DNA of 64,000 nucleotides from JBMNFI01 sp050949225 (GTDB lineage: Bacteria; Bacillota; Dehalobacteriia; UBA4068), in NCBI GenBank assembly GCA_050949225.1, contig JBMNFI010000002.1, forward strand, positions 1 through 64,000, given 5' to 3'. How positions within the stretch are numbered: the stretch's first letter is position 1; each line of letters opens with the position of its first letter. Under the pieces are notes generated by a model. It had not been told where the DNA came from and did not search any database. It was given only the letters and a program-made list of their open reading frames with translations. The position numbers and the translations under genes were made by a program. Below, piece by piece: positions 8,501 through 16,690 of the stretch.

Positions 8501-11500
8501 TCGGAACACTGAGACCTTCCTTAAGTCCTATTTTTTGGAGTAATTTCCAAACATTAACACCTTGGAAGTTTTGATCTGTTACGGCAGTAAATTCACCTGT
8601 TTCAACAATATCATCCATGTCTTCCAAATCCCCTAAGGTCAAGGTTACAGGGGTTTTGATTTCTGAACCGGTAATTCTTAAAACAGGGATATCACGATAC
8701 TGTGAATATGGCTCAAAGTCATGCTTCCAATTTAATTGATCGGCGGCAGTAACTTCGATCTTTGTTACAGACCAAGCACAATTAACAGCATTATTTTCTG
8801 TTTCTGAGGTTTGACCTGTAACGACAGCCAAGGGACCGCCCTGATTTTCATAAGAGGCTTCATAGCCTTCATCAAGATCTGTCGGTACCAAGGGAAGTCC
8901 TTCGCTGACAGATGTTGTCGTATTGAGATTGGCGCCAAAGGCCAGCATCATTTTTAAATTACTGGTACCGGAAACGCTGTTTTGATAGTTGCTCTTACTT
9001 AATTCAGACATCGTGTACGTTTTGCTGGCACCATTATTATAGGTAACAACTATACCACTCGCATTAGCCTTTAAGCCTACCTCATTTTTGAGGAAATTAT
9101 ATAAATCCAAGCCGCGATAACGGATTTCCTTGTCCGCATTACTGCTGCGCAGGTTATAAACGGCAGTGTTTTTATATGAACTCATTGCCTCTAGCTGGCT
9201 CACAGTAAAGCTTTTAGCGTTATTAACGCCATCACCTTCCACTGTCAGAACATTGTCCGCATAGGCATTATAGGGTTCAGACAAATGTGCATAAGAATCC
9301 GGCTCTAAGTTTACTACAATTTTACTTACATTATTTAAAGTTGCGCCGCTAGTATATCCGGTAATTTGCGGCAACACAAATTGCAAGGGGCCACCCTGGT
9401 TTTTGACCGTGAAACCGCTGTCATTCAAAACAGTGTTTGCTGTGTCATAGTTTACATAACCATTAGCATCTTTATTTAATACCAGAGGATAACCGTTTTT
9501 GGCAAAAGCCAGAACTGCCGACAGATTGTTTTTGCCGGTTTCAGAGCAAGAGCCAAGCTCACGCAAGTCATCCAGAGAAACTTCTACAGAGTTAGGTTCA
9601 GCCGCATCATCATAGAAGGTGACTGTACCGCTGTCTCCCGGCAGGCCGATTTTATTACTTAGCAGATACCAAAGGTTAACACCTTCATATAAATCGGCAT
9701 AACCCTTAACCATATAATAATTTTTGGCTTGAGCTTGTTTTTTCTGTGAAAAAGTGACAGCATTGCCATAAATCATTTTTTCCAGATCTTCAATGGTATA
9801 ATTCGTAATATCAGAAGAACCATTTATTTTAACTTCAACAGATAAACTATTATCTTTAAGTGCCTGATAGGCTCCTGAAGCACCTGCGTTATCATAGTGG
9901 GTGGAATAATTCACCACTTCCCCAATAGTAATATAATCCAACAGTTGTGTTTGATGTGAACCATTAGCATCACTATAGTTTTGTTTACCATGAATTAAAC
10001 GCAAAGGACCGCCGGAGTTGCTCAACCCCTTGTTATAGCCGGGGGAGGAACTGTTTACCACATAAGGATATTCATTAATACCATAGGCAATCAAAACCGG
10101 ATAACCGGAATCAATGGGGTCCACAGTACTGGGATCAAAGCTTTCATCTATTCCATCAGCGGGATCTTTTTCAAAGAAAAAGAAGTTATCCGGATTGGAA
10201 ATTTGCCCCAACTTAAAGTGTTGACTGCCTGTAAAGTTATCGCCGGCATGAGGGATCACGTTCGCATTAGCATTGGAAGTCGCAGCATCAGCTGGCAAAC
10301 CTGCCTTAAGCAGCAAATTATAAAGATCGATACCTCTATATTCATTGACATACCAGTACGAATTATTGGCCAAGCTATATTCGCCGGTGAGAATCAAATC
10401 ATTTAGGCCTTCCAGCTGCTCAACAGTCAGGTTAACCTCACGACCCAAAAGTGAGCCGTTTAGTGTTAAAATATGCTGCGTACTTGAAACATCATTATAA
10501 GGAGCTTTGTCATGTTCATAGCCGGGGGTAGAGTCTTCGGAAACATAAATATAGGCCATGTTGCCAAACTTCTTATTACCTCCACTGCCCTGATCATAAA
10601 CCAGCTTCACACAACCATCAGCATTATCTAAAGCACTGCTATACCAACTTGAGTATATCTCGCTGTCATAGATAAAGGGACGAGCATCAGTACCATTTCC
10701 GGTACCATAAGCAACGATTATCGGCTGATCAGTCGCATCTGCAGCAGCGACTTCAGCATAGGTAAAGGTAGCAATATCCTGACGATTACGGTTTTTGATC
10801 GTAACCTTAGTACCTGTATCTAAGCGATTTGACTTATTATCCAAAAGATATTTTAATCTTACACCTTCATAAGTAAGCGTAGTAGCATTACCATTGCGGT
10901 AATCTGTATATTCACCACGGAAATAAGGTGCGCTGCCGGAAAGTCTTTCAATTTCCGCTATCGAAGGCATAGCCGAAGCACTGGTCCCCGGACCTTCAAT
11001 AGTCAAGGTTGCACCTGTTATAGCGGGAATATTGTACATATTACCCAACTCTTCATGATTAATGTGTTTATATTCACTGGTGGAAAAATCAATACCGCTG
11101 CCTGCCGTAATTTGGATTTCTGTTATCCCTTTTAACTGACGTGAACCATCAAACAAGGAAAGATAACCATTACCATTAACGGCATTTTTGTTTTCATAAA
11201 CAGCTTGCTTACTATCTGCATTATCACCAATTTCATAAGCCAAAACATACTCTTCTGCATTTGCACGAATATTAGCAACTGTTGTATTGGCAGCACTATT
11301 ATCATACGCATCATAAGAATGGAATTCTACAGTATCGTTATCATCGTAATCAGTTAACAAATCGGCCAGCTGTATTCCTGTATAAGCTTTGGTTGCCGTA
11401 CCTGCTTTGGTATTGTAAGAAGCTGTGCCTTGTACCCTTTCCATCATCAATATTTGAGCTCTTGTGTATTCGGATGTACCGATTTTTATGACCTTGTCCA

Positions 11501-12224
11501 GTTCATCACCTAAGCGTATTTTGCTTAAATATTTATTGAAACCGGAATTGTTAGCATCATACCAGGTTGCCTGCCCCATAATATTTTTCAAAACCGTTTT
11601 ACCGGTATAATTAGTGGGAGTGCCTAATCCGGCAACAGTATCAGCTGTACTATCTGCCCAAGCAATCAAGGTAGAAACAGCAATAGGATCATTGCCGACG
11701 GCTGTATTTGCCGGATTACCTGTATTTTGCGGATCACTGGGCGGGACGGAGCCATCATTTTTTGCCCAAACGGCGGTCGATAGATTAGGGAAATAATATC
11801 TATTGTCATTATTAATAGTATATATCCAACTATCTGTTCCGTCTGCCTTAGGCTCAATAAAACTGATACCTCCATTATAGGCAGGTAGGGAAAAACCCGT
11901 ATCGGCCAATAATGTGGACAATTCCACACCGGTAGCCCGTAAAAACCCGGTGAAACAATAAGTATTTAAAGTCGTATAGTCCTGTGTCTTAGCAGTCATT
12001 GCCTGCAATTCCGACAGAGTGTAGGCCTTTTCATACTTGACATCAGACCCTAGTTCAGCTGCACCTTCCGTTGAGCCCAGACCTGATCCGGTAATCACCA
12101 AGACCGGCTGTTCTTTGCTCACGTCAGCTTGTGCCACAATCATGCCGCCCACAATCAGCGCAATAATCATGGCCATCACTAATAGCAACTTACCCGCGGC
12201 AAATCTCTTGCCTTTTTTGCTCAT
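5580..12224 (-). CDS. Giant exported protein: nine SUOX-like repeats, beta-propeller, InlB repeat, CAO-N wall module
   Basis: The start is ATG 12224 behind AAAGGAGG, giving 2,214 residues; an in-frame start at 12296 lacks support. Residues 10-33 form a signal or anchor segment. From about 45 to 1660 I count nine divergent repeats of 140-220 residues. Each has an ITGSG-like strand, a LTLxxLExM helix, Y.GV.L..LL, a DGY segment, AYxxNGxPLV and often GPLRLV. This layout resembles the molybdopterin-binding fold of sulfite oxidase. No conserved Moco-ligating cysteine was evident, so these may be binding or structural domains. Residues about 1675-2010 carry two-component-regulator-type propeller repeats (GGVWIG, GQVWFG). 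One InlB repeat (about 2020-2088) and a copper-amine-oxidase-N module (about 2095-2213, LVPIRYVA) end the protein. A terminator-type riboswitch-like leader precedes it. The role is unknown; a cell-surface location is inferred. Confidence 0.85.
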   Translation of the reverse strand: MSKKGKRFAAGKLLLVMAMIIALIVGGMIVAQADVSKEQPVLVITGSGLGSTEGAAELGSDVKYEKAYTLSELQAMTAKTQDYTTLNTYCFTGFLRATGVELSTLLADTGFSLPAYNGGISFIEPKADGTDSWIYTINNDNRYYFPNLSTAVWAKNDGSVPPSDPQNTGNPANTAVGNDPIAVSTLIAWADSTADTVAGLGTPTNYTGKTVLKNIMGQATWYDANNSGFNKYLSKIRLGDELDKVIKIGTSEYTRAQILMMERVQGTASYNTKAGTATKAYTGIQLADLLTDYDDNDTVEFHSYDAYDNSAANTTVANIRANAEEYVLAYEIGDNADSKQAVYENKNAVNGNGYLSLFDGSRQLKGITEIQITAGSGIDFSTSEYKHINHEELGNMYNIPAITGATLTIEGPGTSASAMPSIAEIERLSGSAPYFRGEYTDYRNGNATTLTYEGVRLKYLLDNKSNRLDTGTKVTIKNRNRQDIATFTYAEVAAADATDQPIIVAYGTGNGTDARPFIYDSEIYSSWYSSALDNADGCVKLVYDQGSGGNKKFGNMAYIYVSEDSTPGYEHDKAPYNDVSSTQHILTLNGSLLGREVNLTVEQLEGLNDLILTGEYSLANNSYWYVNEYRGIDLYNLLLKAGLPADAATSNANANVIPHAGDNFTGSQHFKLGQISNPDNFFFFEKDPADGIDESFDPSTVDPIDSGYPVLIAYGINEYPYVVNSSSPGYNKGLSNSGGPLRLIHGKQNYSDANGSHQTQLLDYITIGEVVNYSTHYDNAGASGAYQALKDNSLSVEVKINGSSDITNYTIEDLEKMIYGNAVTFSQKKQAQAKNYYMVKGYADLYEGVNLWYLLSNKIGLPGDSGTVTFYDDAAEPNSVEVSLDDLRELGSCSETGKNNLSAVLAFAKNGYPLVLNKDANGYVNYDTANTVLNDSGFTVKNQGGPLQFVLPQITGYTSGATLNNVSKIVVNLEPDSYAHLSEPYNAYADNVLTVEGDGVNNAKSFTVSQLEAMSSYKNTAVYNLRSSNADKEIRYRGLDLYNFLKNEVGLKANASGIVVTYNNGASKTYTMSELSKSNYQNSVSGTSNLKMMLAFGANLNTTTSVSEGLPLVPTDLDEGYEASYENQGGPLAVVTGQTSETENNAVNCAWSVTKIEVTAADQLNWKHDFEPYSQYRDIPVLRITGSEIKTPVTLTLGDLEDMDDIVETGEFTAVTDQNFQGVNVWKLLQKIGLKEGLSVPTSVNVISGDGYPTGNIVDAILNGAGNSSSDKRNVILAYAVEGVPFVEKATDPGYDGSVGNTEGLLRLIYHESQGKCIKNATCIVVGESLPGSGTNGFETPSDYPVADVADVFAIKDQEGNTLKSYSLYELKALGWERSQYSYLSSSVEYTDSVVGVKLDDLLYDAGLDNSDANAKIKLITSDGYAHDTYENISVSDVVSKNYLVTYVVDGNLVYDKEKGSDTYGYVRIYRNHNDGATDWLNCLKNMVVAQVTEGGVTPPIVEDSAFALKLNGTKVKDYTLTELKSFAAQTKTYPVSGEVDTVEGISLSTLLVDAGITATNGTITLNFQDGFENSEKGADYKDMDLADVTAKNMFIAYKVNGQDISDELKNNPSIKAEIRLYANINAGTDSKQWQNCQKNVMGVDVTPSSTTTYSFNMWKTNSQEIPLAGNVRCVVPDANGGVWIGTLMGGAYYHDANGNWSSYHKQSTPALLNNTIVDICPDAEGGVWFAQGSQDNAAGVAYLKDNKITIFNQENTNNGLGSDFVQQVKVDSDGQVWFGHGTGVSVYNPAYNSWIQYNKADGIPANSVNTVILDQKGGAWVGCYPDEVDAANNVYRGGYAYISNLGEVTPYVDEAVAHQTFAGQWVRGISLDANGGVYVVRAGVTFGASLFTEGGYVDYVSPTGNRTIYTGYDLLPGLESITDVEIRYVKVDANNGLWFGTTGNGLYYKAALKSTPVHYNSTVVDGQAAWTQTGFDNIWNIAVLKDGTVFTGGNGGVAYATFDASSGNGNGELFSPGAAARIHTVSFNSMGASSVASQSVKNGAKAIMPVQPINVGYTFAGWYKDPFYAEAFDFNTPITNNTTVYAKWVIKKNLHLYLNSKTYYVNGVAATMDVAPLLYTYNKVGYTMVPLRFVSEALGAQVSWDGKNKTVTISKGGDSFSLKIGQISPAKGLDCPPIIEKGRTLVPIRYVANNLDCSVQYNGKTKPIIITER

Positions 12225-12306
12225 TCTTATGTCCTCCTTTAATAATTTAAAATAAAAAGATTGCAAAATCATTAGTAGAATAGCATACAAAATCAACTTT
12301 ATATGC

Positions 12307-12344
12307 TAAAAAAATAAGTACTCATGCAAAGAATAATGAGTACT
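12307..12344 (-). terminator. Leader terminator (expression platform) upstream of giant protein
   Basis: AGTACTCAT (12336-12344 on the minus strand) pairs with ATGAGTACT (12317-12325), followed by a run rich in T (12308-12316). It lies between the structured leader and the start codon, where an intrinsic terminator makes sense only if it is regulated. Confidence 0.82.
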
Positions 12345-12348
12345 CCGT

Positions 12349-12475
12349 TCCTACCAAATCCTTTCCAATCACGGGAGGTAAAAATGTTTCCACTTTTACC
12401 CATCGGCCAAACCACCTTCTGTTTTCACAGGAAGGTAATAAAGCTCGGACAGTATTTAATTTGTCGGTACTTTTA
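12349..12475 (-). promoter_or_regulatory. Structured leader, candidate Moco-type riboswitch (copy A)
   Basis: The minus-strand RNA contains GTCCGAGC, then a hairpin ACCTT-C-CTGT-GAAA-ACAG-AAGGT. After it come GGCCGATGGGTA, a second stem capped by GTGGAAAC, ACCTCCCG and ATTGGAAAGGAT. The same ordered blocks recur at 23935-24052, which marks them as conserved RNA rather than chance. An intrinsic terminator follows directly. The motif resembles my recollection of the molybdenum/tungsten cofactor (Moco) riboswitch. The downstream protein has repeats resembling the sulfite-oxidase Moco fold, which fits. The RNA class is not verified; that it is a cis-regulatory RNA is better supported than the ligand. 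Confidence 0.6.
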
Positions 12476-12558
12476 TTCTGCCGCCCCCTTTCATGGCTAT
12501 TAACTAATAATAAACTCTATAAATTTTCATCCGGCAAAAAACTTATCATAAACTACTT

Positions 12559-13395
12559 TTAAGGCAGTTTACGGGCCTCATGCTTGTCCATTTCAAAGGC
12601 ATACTGCTCGCCGGGGAAATTACCGCTTTTCACATCATCAATATATTCTTTATACGCACGACCGATTTCCGCACCGATATCGGCATATTTTTTCACAAAT
12701 TTGGGTACATGCCCTTGTGTATATCCCAAAAGATCATGACTGACCAAAACTTGACCATCACAAGCATTGCCAGCCCCAATGCCAATAGTCGGGATATCAA
12801 CATTTGCGGTAATCACTTTGGCAGCCTCAGAAGTGAGGCATTCTAAAACCAAGGAAAAAGCACCCGCCTCTTCAATGTCAACGGCCAGATCAACTATAGA
12901 CATCACAGCCGCTTCATCTTTACCTTGGACGCGATAACCACCCCATAGGGCAGCTGTTTGCGGCAATAGCCCCAAATGACCCATCACCGGAATGCCTGCA
13001 TCTACCAGATTTTTAATGGTCGGCAAAAGGGCAGAAGTGCATTCTATTTTTACCGCATCAGCACCACCCTTTTTGACCAAAAGCAGAGCGTTTTCTATCG
13101 CTCGTTCCGGGCTTATGTGATAAGATCCATAAGGCATATCGGCAACAACGATCGCCCGTTGTGCCGCTCTGGAAACGATTTGAGTATGGTATAACATATC
13201 ATTCATCGTTACAGGCATTGTCGATTGATAACCGGCAAAAACCATCCCCAATGAATCACCAACCAGCAACAAATCCATTCCCGCCTGATCAGCCAAGACG
13301 GCCATGGTGTAGTCATAGGCGGTAACTACCGCTATTTTTTCTCCAGCCTCTTTTTTAGCTGTTAATTGAGCAATTGCTGTACCTTTATTAGACAT
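12559..13395 (-). CDS. panB: 3-methyl-2-oxobutanoate hydroxymethyltransferase
   Basis: At 278 residues this is the full length of PanB. The enzyme transfers a hydroxymethyl group from methylene-tetrahydrofolate to alpha-ketoisovalerate, the first committed step toward pantothenate and CoA. Visible family motifs are VTAYDYTMA near residue 24, the metal/substrate loop LLVGDSLGMV (about 43-52), VVADMPYGSY (about 83-92), VKIE (about 114-117), MGHLGLLPQ (about 137-145) and IGIGAG (about 204-209). PanC and PanD are not nearby, so the pathway is dispersed or partly salvaged. The gene stands alone, downstream of the pepF region and convergent with nothing. Confidence 0.96.
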   Translation of the reverse strand: MSNKGTAIAQLTAKKEAGEKIAVVTAYDYTMAVLADQAGMDLLLVGDSLGMVFAGYQSTMPVTMNDMLYHTQIVSRAAQRAIVVADMPYGSYHISPERAIENALLLVKKGGADAVKIECTSALLPTIKNLVDAGIPVMGHLGLLPQTAALWGGYRVQGKDEAAVMSIVDLAVDIEEAGAFSLVLECLTSEAAKVITANVDIPTIGIGAGNACDGQVLVSHDLLGYTQGHVPKFVKKYADIGAEIGRAYKEYIDDVKSGNFPGEQYAFEMDKHEARKLP

Positions 13396-13422
13396 CTTCT
13401 ACCTCTTATAATAATATCAGGA

Positions 13423-13542
13423 TCAAAACATTTTACGCTTATTTCTACGTATGATATATTTATACTCAATACCTCTACTTCTCCGAAAGTCGGCAAAATC
13501 CTGCCTGCATTGAGAATAATTATCAGCTAAAAGATCATCCAA
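13423..13542 (-). pseudogene. Short ORF or gene remnant between pepF and panB
   Basis: A 39-codon minus-strand reading frame (TTG start, weak GAGG upstream) encodes a protein-like, charged sequence (DDLLADNYSQ, then RRNKRKMF at the end) with a normal amino-acid composition. An in-frame stop lies just upstream. It could be a very small gene or the tail of a decayed one. I do not recognise it. Confidence 0.25.
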
Positions 13543-13630
13543 AGCCTCTAATAGATGAATATTATATTTTATACATCACACTGCCCTTTGGTTAGCAATC
13601 CAGCGTCTTGATAGTACTTTTAAAACGACC

Positions 13631-15451
13631 TTATGATAAAGAAATTAACTCTTCTAATCTTTTTTGAAACATTTGCAAGGCTACGGAAACTGGCTCAGGG
13701 CTGCGCATATCCACCCCGGCAGCTGCTAAGAGATCAAGAGGATCCCGACTGTCGCCGCCGGACAAAAATTCTAAATATTTTTGACGATTTTTTTGCGCTA
13801 TTTGCGGATCGGGATCTAAAAGGCCGGTCGCTAATGCTGTAGCAGCGGAAAAACCGGTAGCATATTTATAGACATAAAAAGCTCTGTAAAAATGAGGGAT
13901 ACGGGCCCACTCCAGCTTAATTTGCTCATCTAGAAACATTTCTTGGCCAAAATAATCACGATTTAACTGATAATAGATATCAGATAAGGTCTCTGCCGTT
14001 AAGCTCTGTCCTTCTTCTACTATTTCATGAGTGATTTTTTCAAACTCGGCAAACATCGTCTGCCGAAAAACAGTGCCCCGAAAATCATCTAAATAGTTGT
14101 TTAAAATGATCTTTTTTTCTTTTTGATCTGCGGCCTGCTGCAAAAGATAAGCTGTTAAAAGATTTTCATTAACCGTACTGGCTACTTCAGCCACAAAAAT
14201 ACGATAATAAGCATAAACATAAGGCTGTTTTTGATGACTGTAATATGAATGCATGGAGTGTCCTGCTTCATGCGCCAAGGTAAAAACACTATTGAGATTG
14301 TCCTGATAATTAAGCAGAATATAGGGTTTGCTGTCATAAATACCTGAAGAATAGGCACCCGAAGTTTTACCCTTATTTTCATAGATATCTACCCAGCCGC
14401 CGCTTAAACCCTCTTGCAAAACAGAGATATAATCCTCACCCAGAGGAGCTAGAGCCTTTTGTAAAATAACACAGGCCTTAGGATAACTGTATTTTTGTTG
14501 AGATTTACCAAAAAGCGGTGCATAAATATCATACATATGCAGCTCTTCTAAATCCAGTAAGCGTTTGCGCAAATCCAGATAGCGAGCAAAAACAGGCTGG
14601 CCCTCACGAACGGTCTTCAGTAAATTGTCATAAACATCTAAAGAAATATTATCTGCAAACAAGCTGCCCGCCCGAGCACTTTCATAATTACGTACCCGTG
14701 CATAAAAAACATCTTTTTTTACAGATGAAGCATATAATCCTGCTAAAGTGTTTTTATGCTTTTCATAAGCCCCATATAATGTCTGGAAAGCTTCTTTTCG
14801 TACTGACCTTTGAGAGCTTTCCATAAAACGCAAATAATTGCCGTGGCTTAGTTGTTCTTTTTGATCCTCTTCATTAGTAATCTCCCCAAAATCCAGATCA
14901 ACATTATTCAGCATAGAGAAAATATGGTTGTATGAACCAGCCATTTCACCGCTTAAAGCTAAAATCTGCTCTTCTTTGGCACTCAGAGTGTGTTTTCTCA
15001 TTCTGGTAATATCAGTAAAATAGCGTTGATATTTTTGCAAAACCGGTTTCTTTAAATATTTATCAAGTTTAGCCTCCGGAATCGACAAAATTTCCGGCTG
15101 AGCAAAAGATAAGGCATTACTTAATTCCACCGCCAATTTTTGTGCTCTATCCTGCATCGCTTGATAATGAGCTTCACCATTATCTTCATTAAGTTTCATT
15201 GAAGCATAAAGATAAACTTTATCTAACAGACGACCTGCTTTTTCTTGATAATGCATAAAATCAGCCAACATTTGTGCAGAATCAGCTAAATGCTCCTTAA
15301 ACTGTGCCGCCAAGGGCAGCATGTCGTGAATCGCCTGGCAATCATTTTGCCAAACATTCTCATCGGTATAAAGATCCTCTACACTCCATTTATGTTCGGC
15401 TGCAATTTCGCATCTTAAAGCAATTTTTTTGCTGTCCGTACTTTTTGTCAA
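13631..15451 (-). CDS. pepF: Oligoendopeptidase F (M3 family zinc peptidase)
   Basis: 606 residues, matching PepF. The thermolysin-like zinc site HEAGH (about residue 390-394) lies in FTLAHEAGHSMHS, with the third ligand glutamate downstream in the VNE segment (about 420). The N-terminal half is all-helical, as in M3 peptidases. It is a cytosolic enzyme that cleaves short peptides of roughly 7-17 residues and helps recycle imported or degraded peptides. The next minus-strand gene downstream is panB, about 235 bp away. The start ATG at 15451 follows an AAGGAAGTG ribosome site. Together with pepV at 17.9-19.3 kb and an M29 aminopeptidase at 24.4 kb it suggests active peptide catabolism. Confidence 0.95.
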   Translation of the reverse strand: MTKSTDSKKIALRCEIAAEHKWSVEDLYTDENVWQNDCQAIHDMLPLAAQFKEHLADSAQMLADFMHYQEKAGRLLDKVYLYASMKLNEDNGEAHYQAMQDRAQKLAVELSNALSFAQPEILSIPEAKLDKYLKKPVLQKYQRYFTDITRMRKHTLSAKEEQILALSGEMAGSYNHIFSMLNNVDLDFGEITNEEDQKEQLSHGNYLRFMESSQRSVRKEAFQTLYGAYEKHKNTLAGLYASSVKKDVFYARVRNYESARAGSLFADNISLDVYDNLLKTVREGQPVFARYLDLRKRLLDLEELHMYDIYAPLFGKSQQKYSYPKACVILQKALAPLGEDYISVLQEGLSGGWVDIYENKGKTSGAYSSGIYDSKPYILLNYQDNLNSVFTLAHEAGHSMHSYYSHQKQPYVYAYYRIFVAEVASTVNENLLTAYLLQQAADQKEKKIILNNYLDDFRGTVFRQTMFAEFEKITHEIVEEGQSLTAETLSDIYYQLNRDYFGQEMFLDEQIKLEWARIPHFYRAFYVYKYATGFSAATALATGLLDPDPQIAQKNRQKYLEFLSGGDSRDPLDLLAAAGVDMRSPEPVSVALQMFQKRLEELISLS

Positions 15452-15480
15452 TCAAAACACTTCCTTTTTAGATAACTTTA

Positions 15481-16035
15481 CTAGTAGTATGAGCTGCGCG
15501 GCTCCAGCATAAATTGACCATCAGCAACTTTGGTTACTGTGACAGTTACGGATCCATTAAATCCTTGTTTATAAAAACCTAAAATAACCTGTTCTTGCGG
15601 CAAGCCGGCATCATCTTGCCAACGCAAGCACATGACATTTTCACCTTCTGTTTGTTTAGTCGAAACATTGGTGGTAAAGCTTTTATTCGGAGATAAAGCA
15701 GGAATCTTTACCTGCTTTTTATCATCATAAATAAGCTGCCAGTCCCAAAGAATATCGTCGCTGTGATTGATAATTTCTATATTAAACCCTTGTTTAGTAA
15801 AACTTTTATGACTGTCAGTCAAAAAAGTTTCATCACGGTTGCTAAAGGCAAGCACAATCACTAAAACCAACAACACCATCATGATAATCATGCGATATTT
15901 ACGCCGTCTATAACGGCCGCCATCATCTTCTTGATGTGCTTCCTCTTGTCTGCGGTCAGCCTCCAGCTTAAGCCGCTCTTCACTTTTTTCCACGGGATTA
16001 GCTTCCCCATTGTGGCGGCGGCTATCCTTATTCAT
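15481..16035 (-). CDS. Single-pass membrane protein of unknown function
   Basis: 184 residues from ATG 16035 (GGGAG 8 bases upstream; an earlier in-frame TTG is less likely). A charged cytosolic N-terminus of about 45 residues rich in Glu, Arg and Lys (RRRKYR) precedes one transmembrane helix (about 47-65, MIIMMVLLVLVIVLAF). An extracellular beta-rich domain of about 110 residues follows (hydrophobic strand patterns, WDWQLIYDD, GFYKQGFNG). The domain resembles FxLYD-like or immunoglobulin-like folds only in general appearance. It sits 30 bp from pepF and 25 bp from the CBS gene, so it is probably co-transcribed. I do not recognise a family. Confidence 0.75.
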   Translation of the reverse strand: MNKDSRRHNGEANPVEKSEERLKLEADRRQEEAHQEDDGGRYRRRKYRMIIMMVLLVLVIVLAFSNRDETFLTDSHKSFTKQGFNIEIINHSDDILWDWQLIYDDKKQVKIPALSPNKSFTTNVSTKQTEGENVMCLRWQDDAGLPQEQVILGFYKQGFNGSVTVTVTKVADGQFMLEPRSSYY

Positions 16036-16060
16036 GAACAAGCTCCCTTTATTTTATTAA

Positions 16061-16498
16061 TTATTTGATTGGCTCATCAGGAAAATCGAATGGTCGGTCC
16101 TTCATCATTGTCATGTAATATTCTAAAATCTTACGACGGCGAACAATCCCGATAAATACTCCAAAATCATCAACTACCGGGATGAAGTTCTGTCCCATTG
16201 CAGCATTCAGTAAATCGGAAACCCTGGCATCCACTGCTACGGATTGATTGTCCTGTTTTCTAGGCACATCCTTTAATTTCACGGTACCCGCCGAAGCTAA
16301 ACTCATATCATGCGAATCTTTGATATACCATAAAAAGTCGGCTACTGAAATACTTCCCGCATAACGACCATCATCATCCAATACAGGTACCGAAGTATAA
16401 CCATAATGCTGCATTTTTTCTAAAGCCTGCCGGACAGTATTGCTTAAAGTTAGATAAACCGTTTCATTTTTGGGGGAAAGAAAAAAGGCGACTTGCAA
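16061..16498 (-). CDS. CBS-pair domain protein
   Basis: 145 residues forming essentially one tandem CBS module. CBS1 covers about 1-60 (VRQALEKMQHYGYTSVPVLDDDGRYAGSIS) with a linker KDVPRKQ; CBS2 covers about 82-135 (VSDLLNAAMGQNFIPVVDDFGVFIGIVRR). CBS pairs bind adenosine nucleotides such as AMP, ATP or c-di-AMP. Stand-alone CBS proteins like this (B. subtilis DarB/YkuL type) can act as nucleotide sensors. The TTG start has AGGAG about 10 bases upstream. The last residues RPFDFPDEPIK form a tail. The ligand cannot be told from sequence alone. Confidence 0.88.
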   Translation of the reverse strand: MQVAFFLSPKNETVYLTLSNTVRQALEKMQHYGYTSVPVLDDDGRYAGSISVADFLWYIKDSHDMSLASAGTVKLKDVPRKQDNQSVAVDARVSDLLNAAMGQNFIPVVDDFGVFIGIVRRRKILEYYMTMMKDRPFDFPDEPIK

Positions 16499-16690
16499 AA
16501 CTAATCATCTCCTATGTTTTTCTGCTCTTATAAGCCTATTCGCTTAAGATACAATTAATTAAAAAATTGAGATTAAAAGCTACTCCTTTTAAAGCATTTA
16601 TTCGCCGTTTCGTTTTCTTTCACCTGCCGTTATCTTTCTTTCGCCATATCTTCACAAAACAGAAAGACTTAAATCCTCTCAAAAATTATT

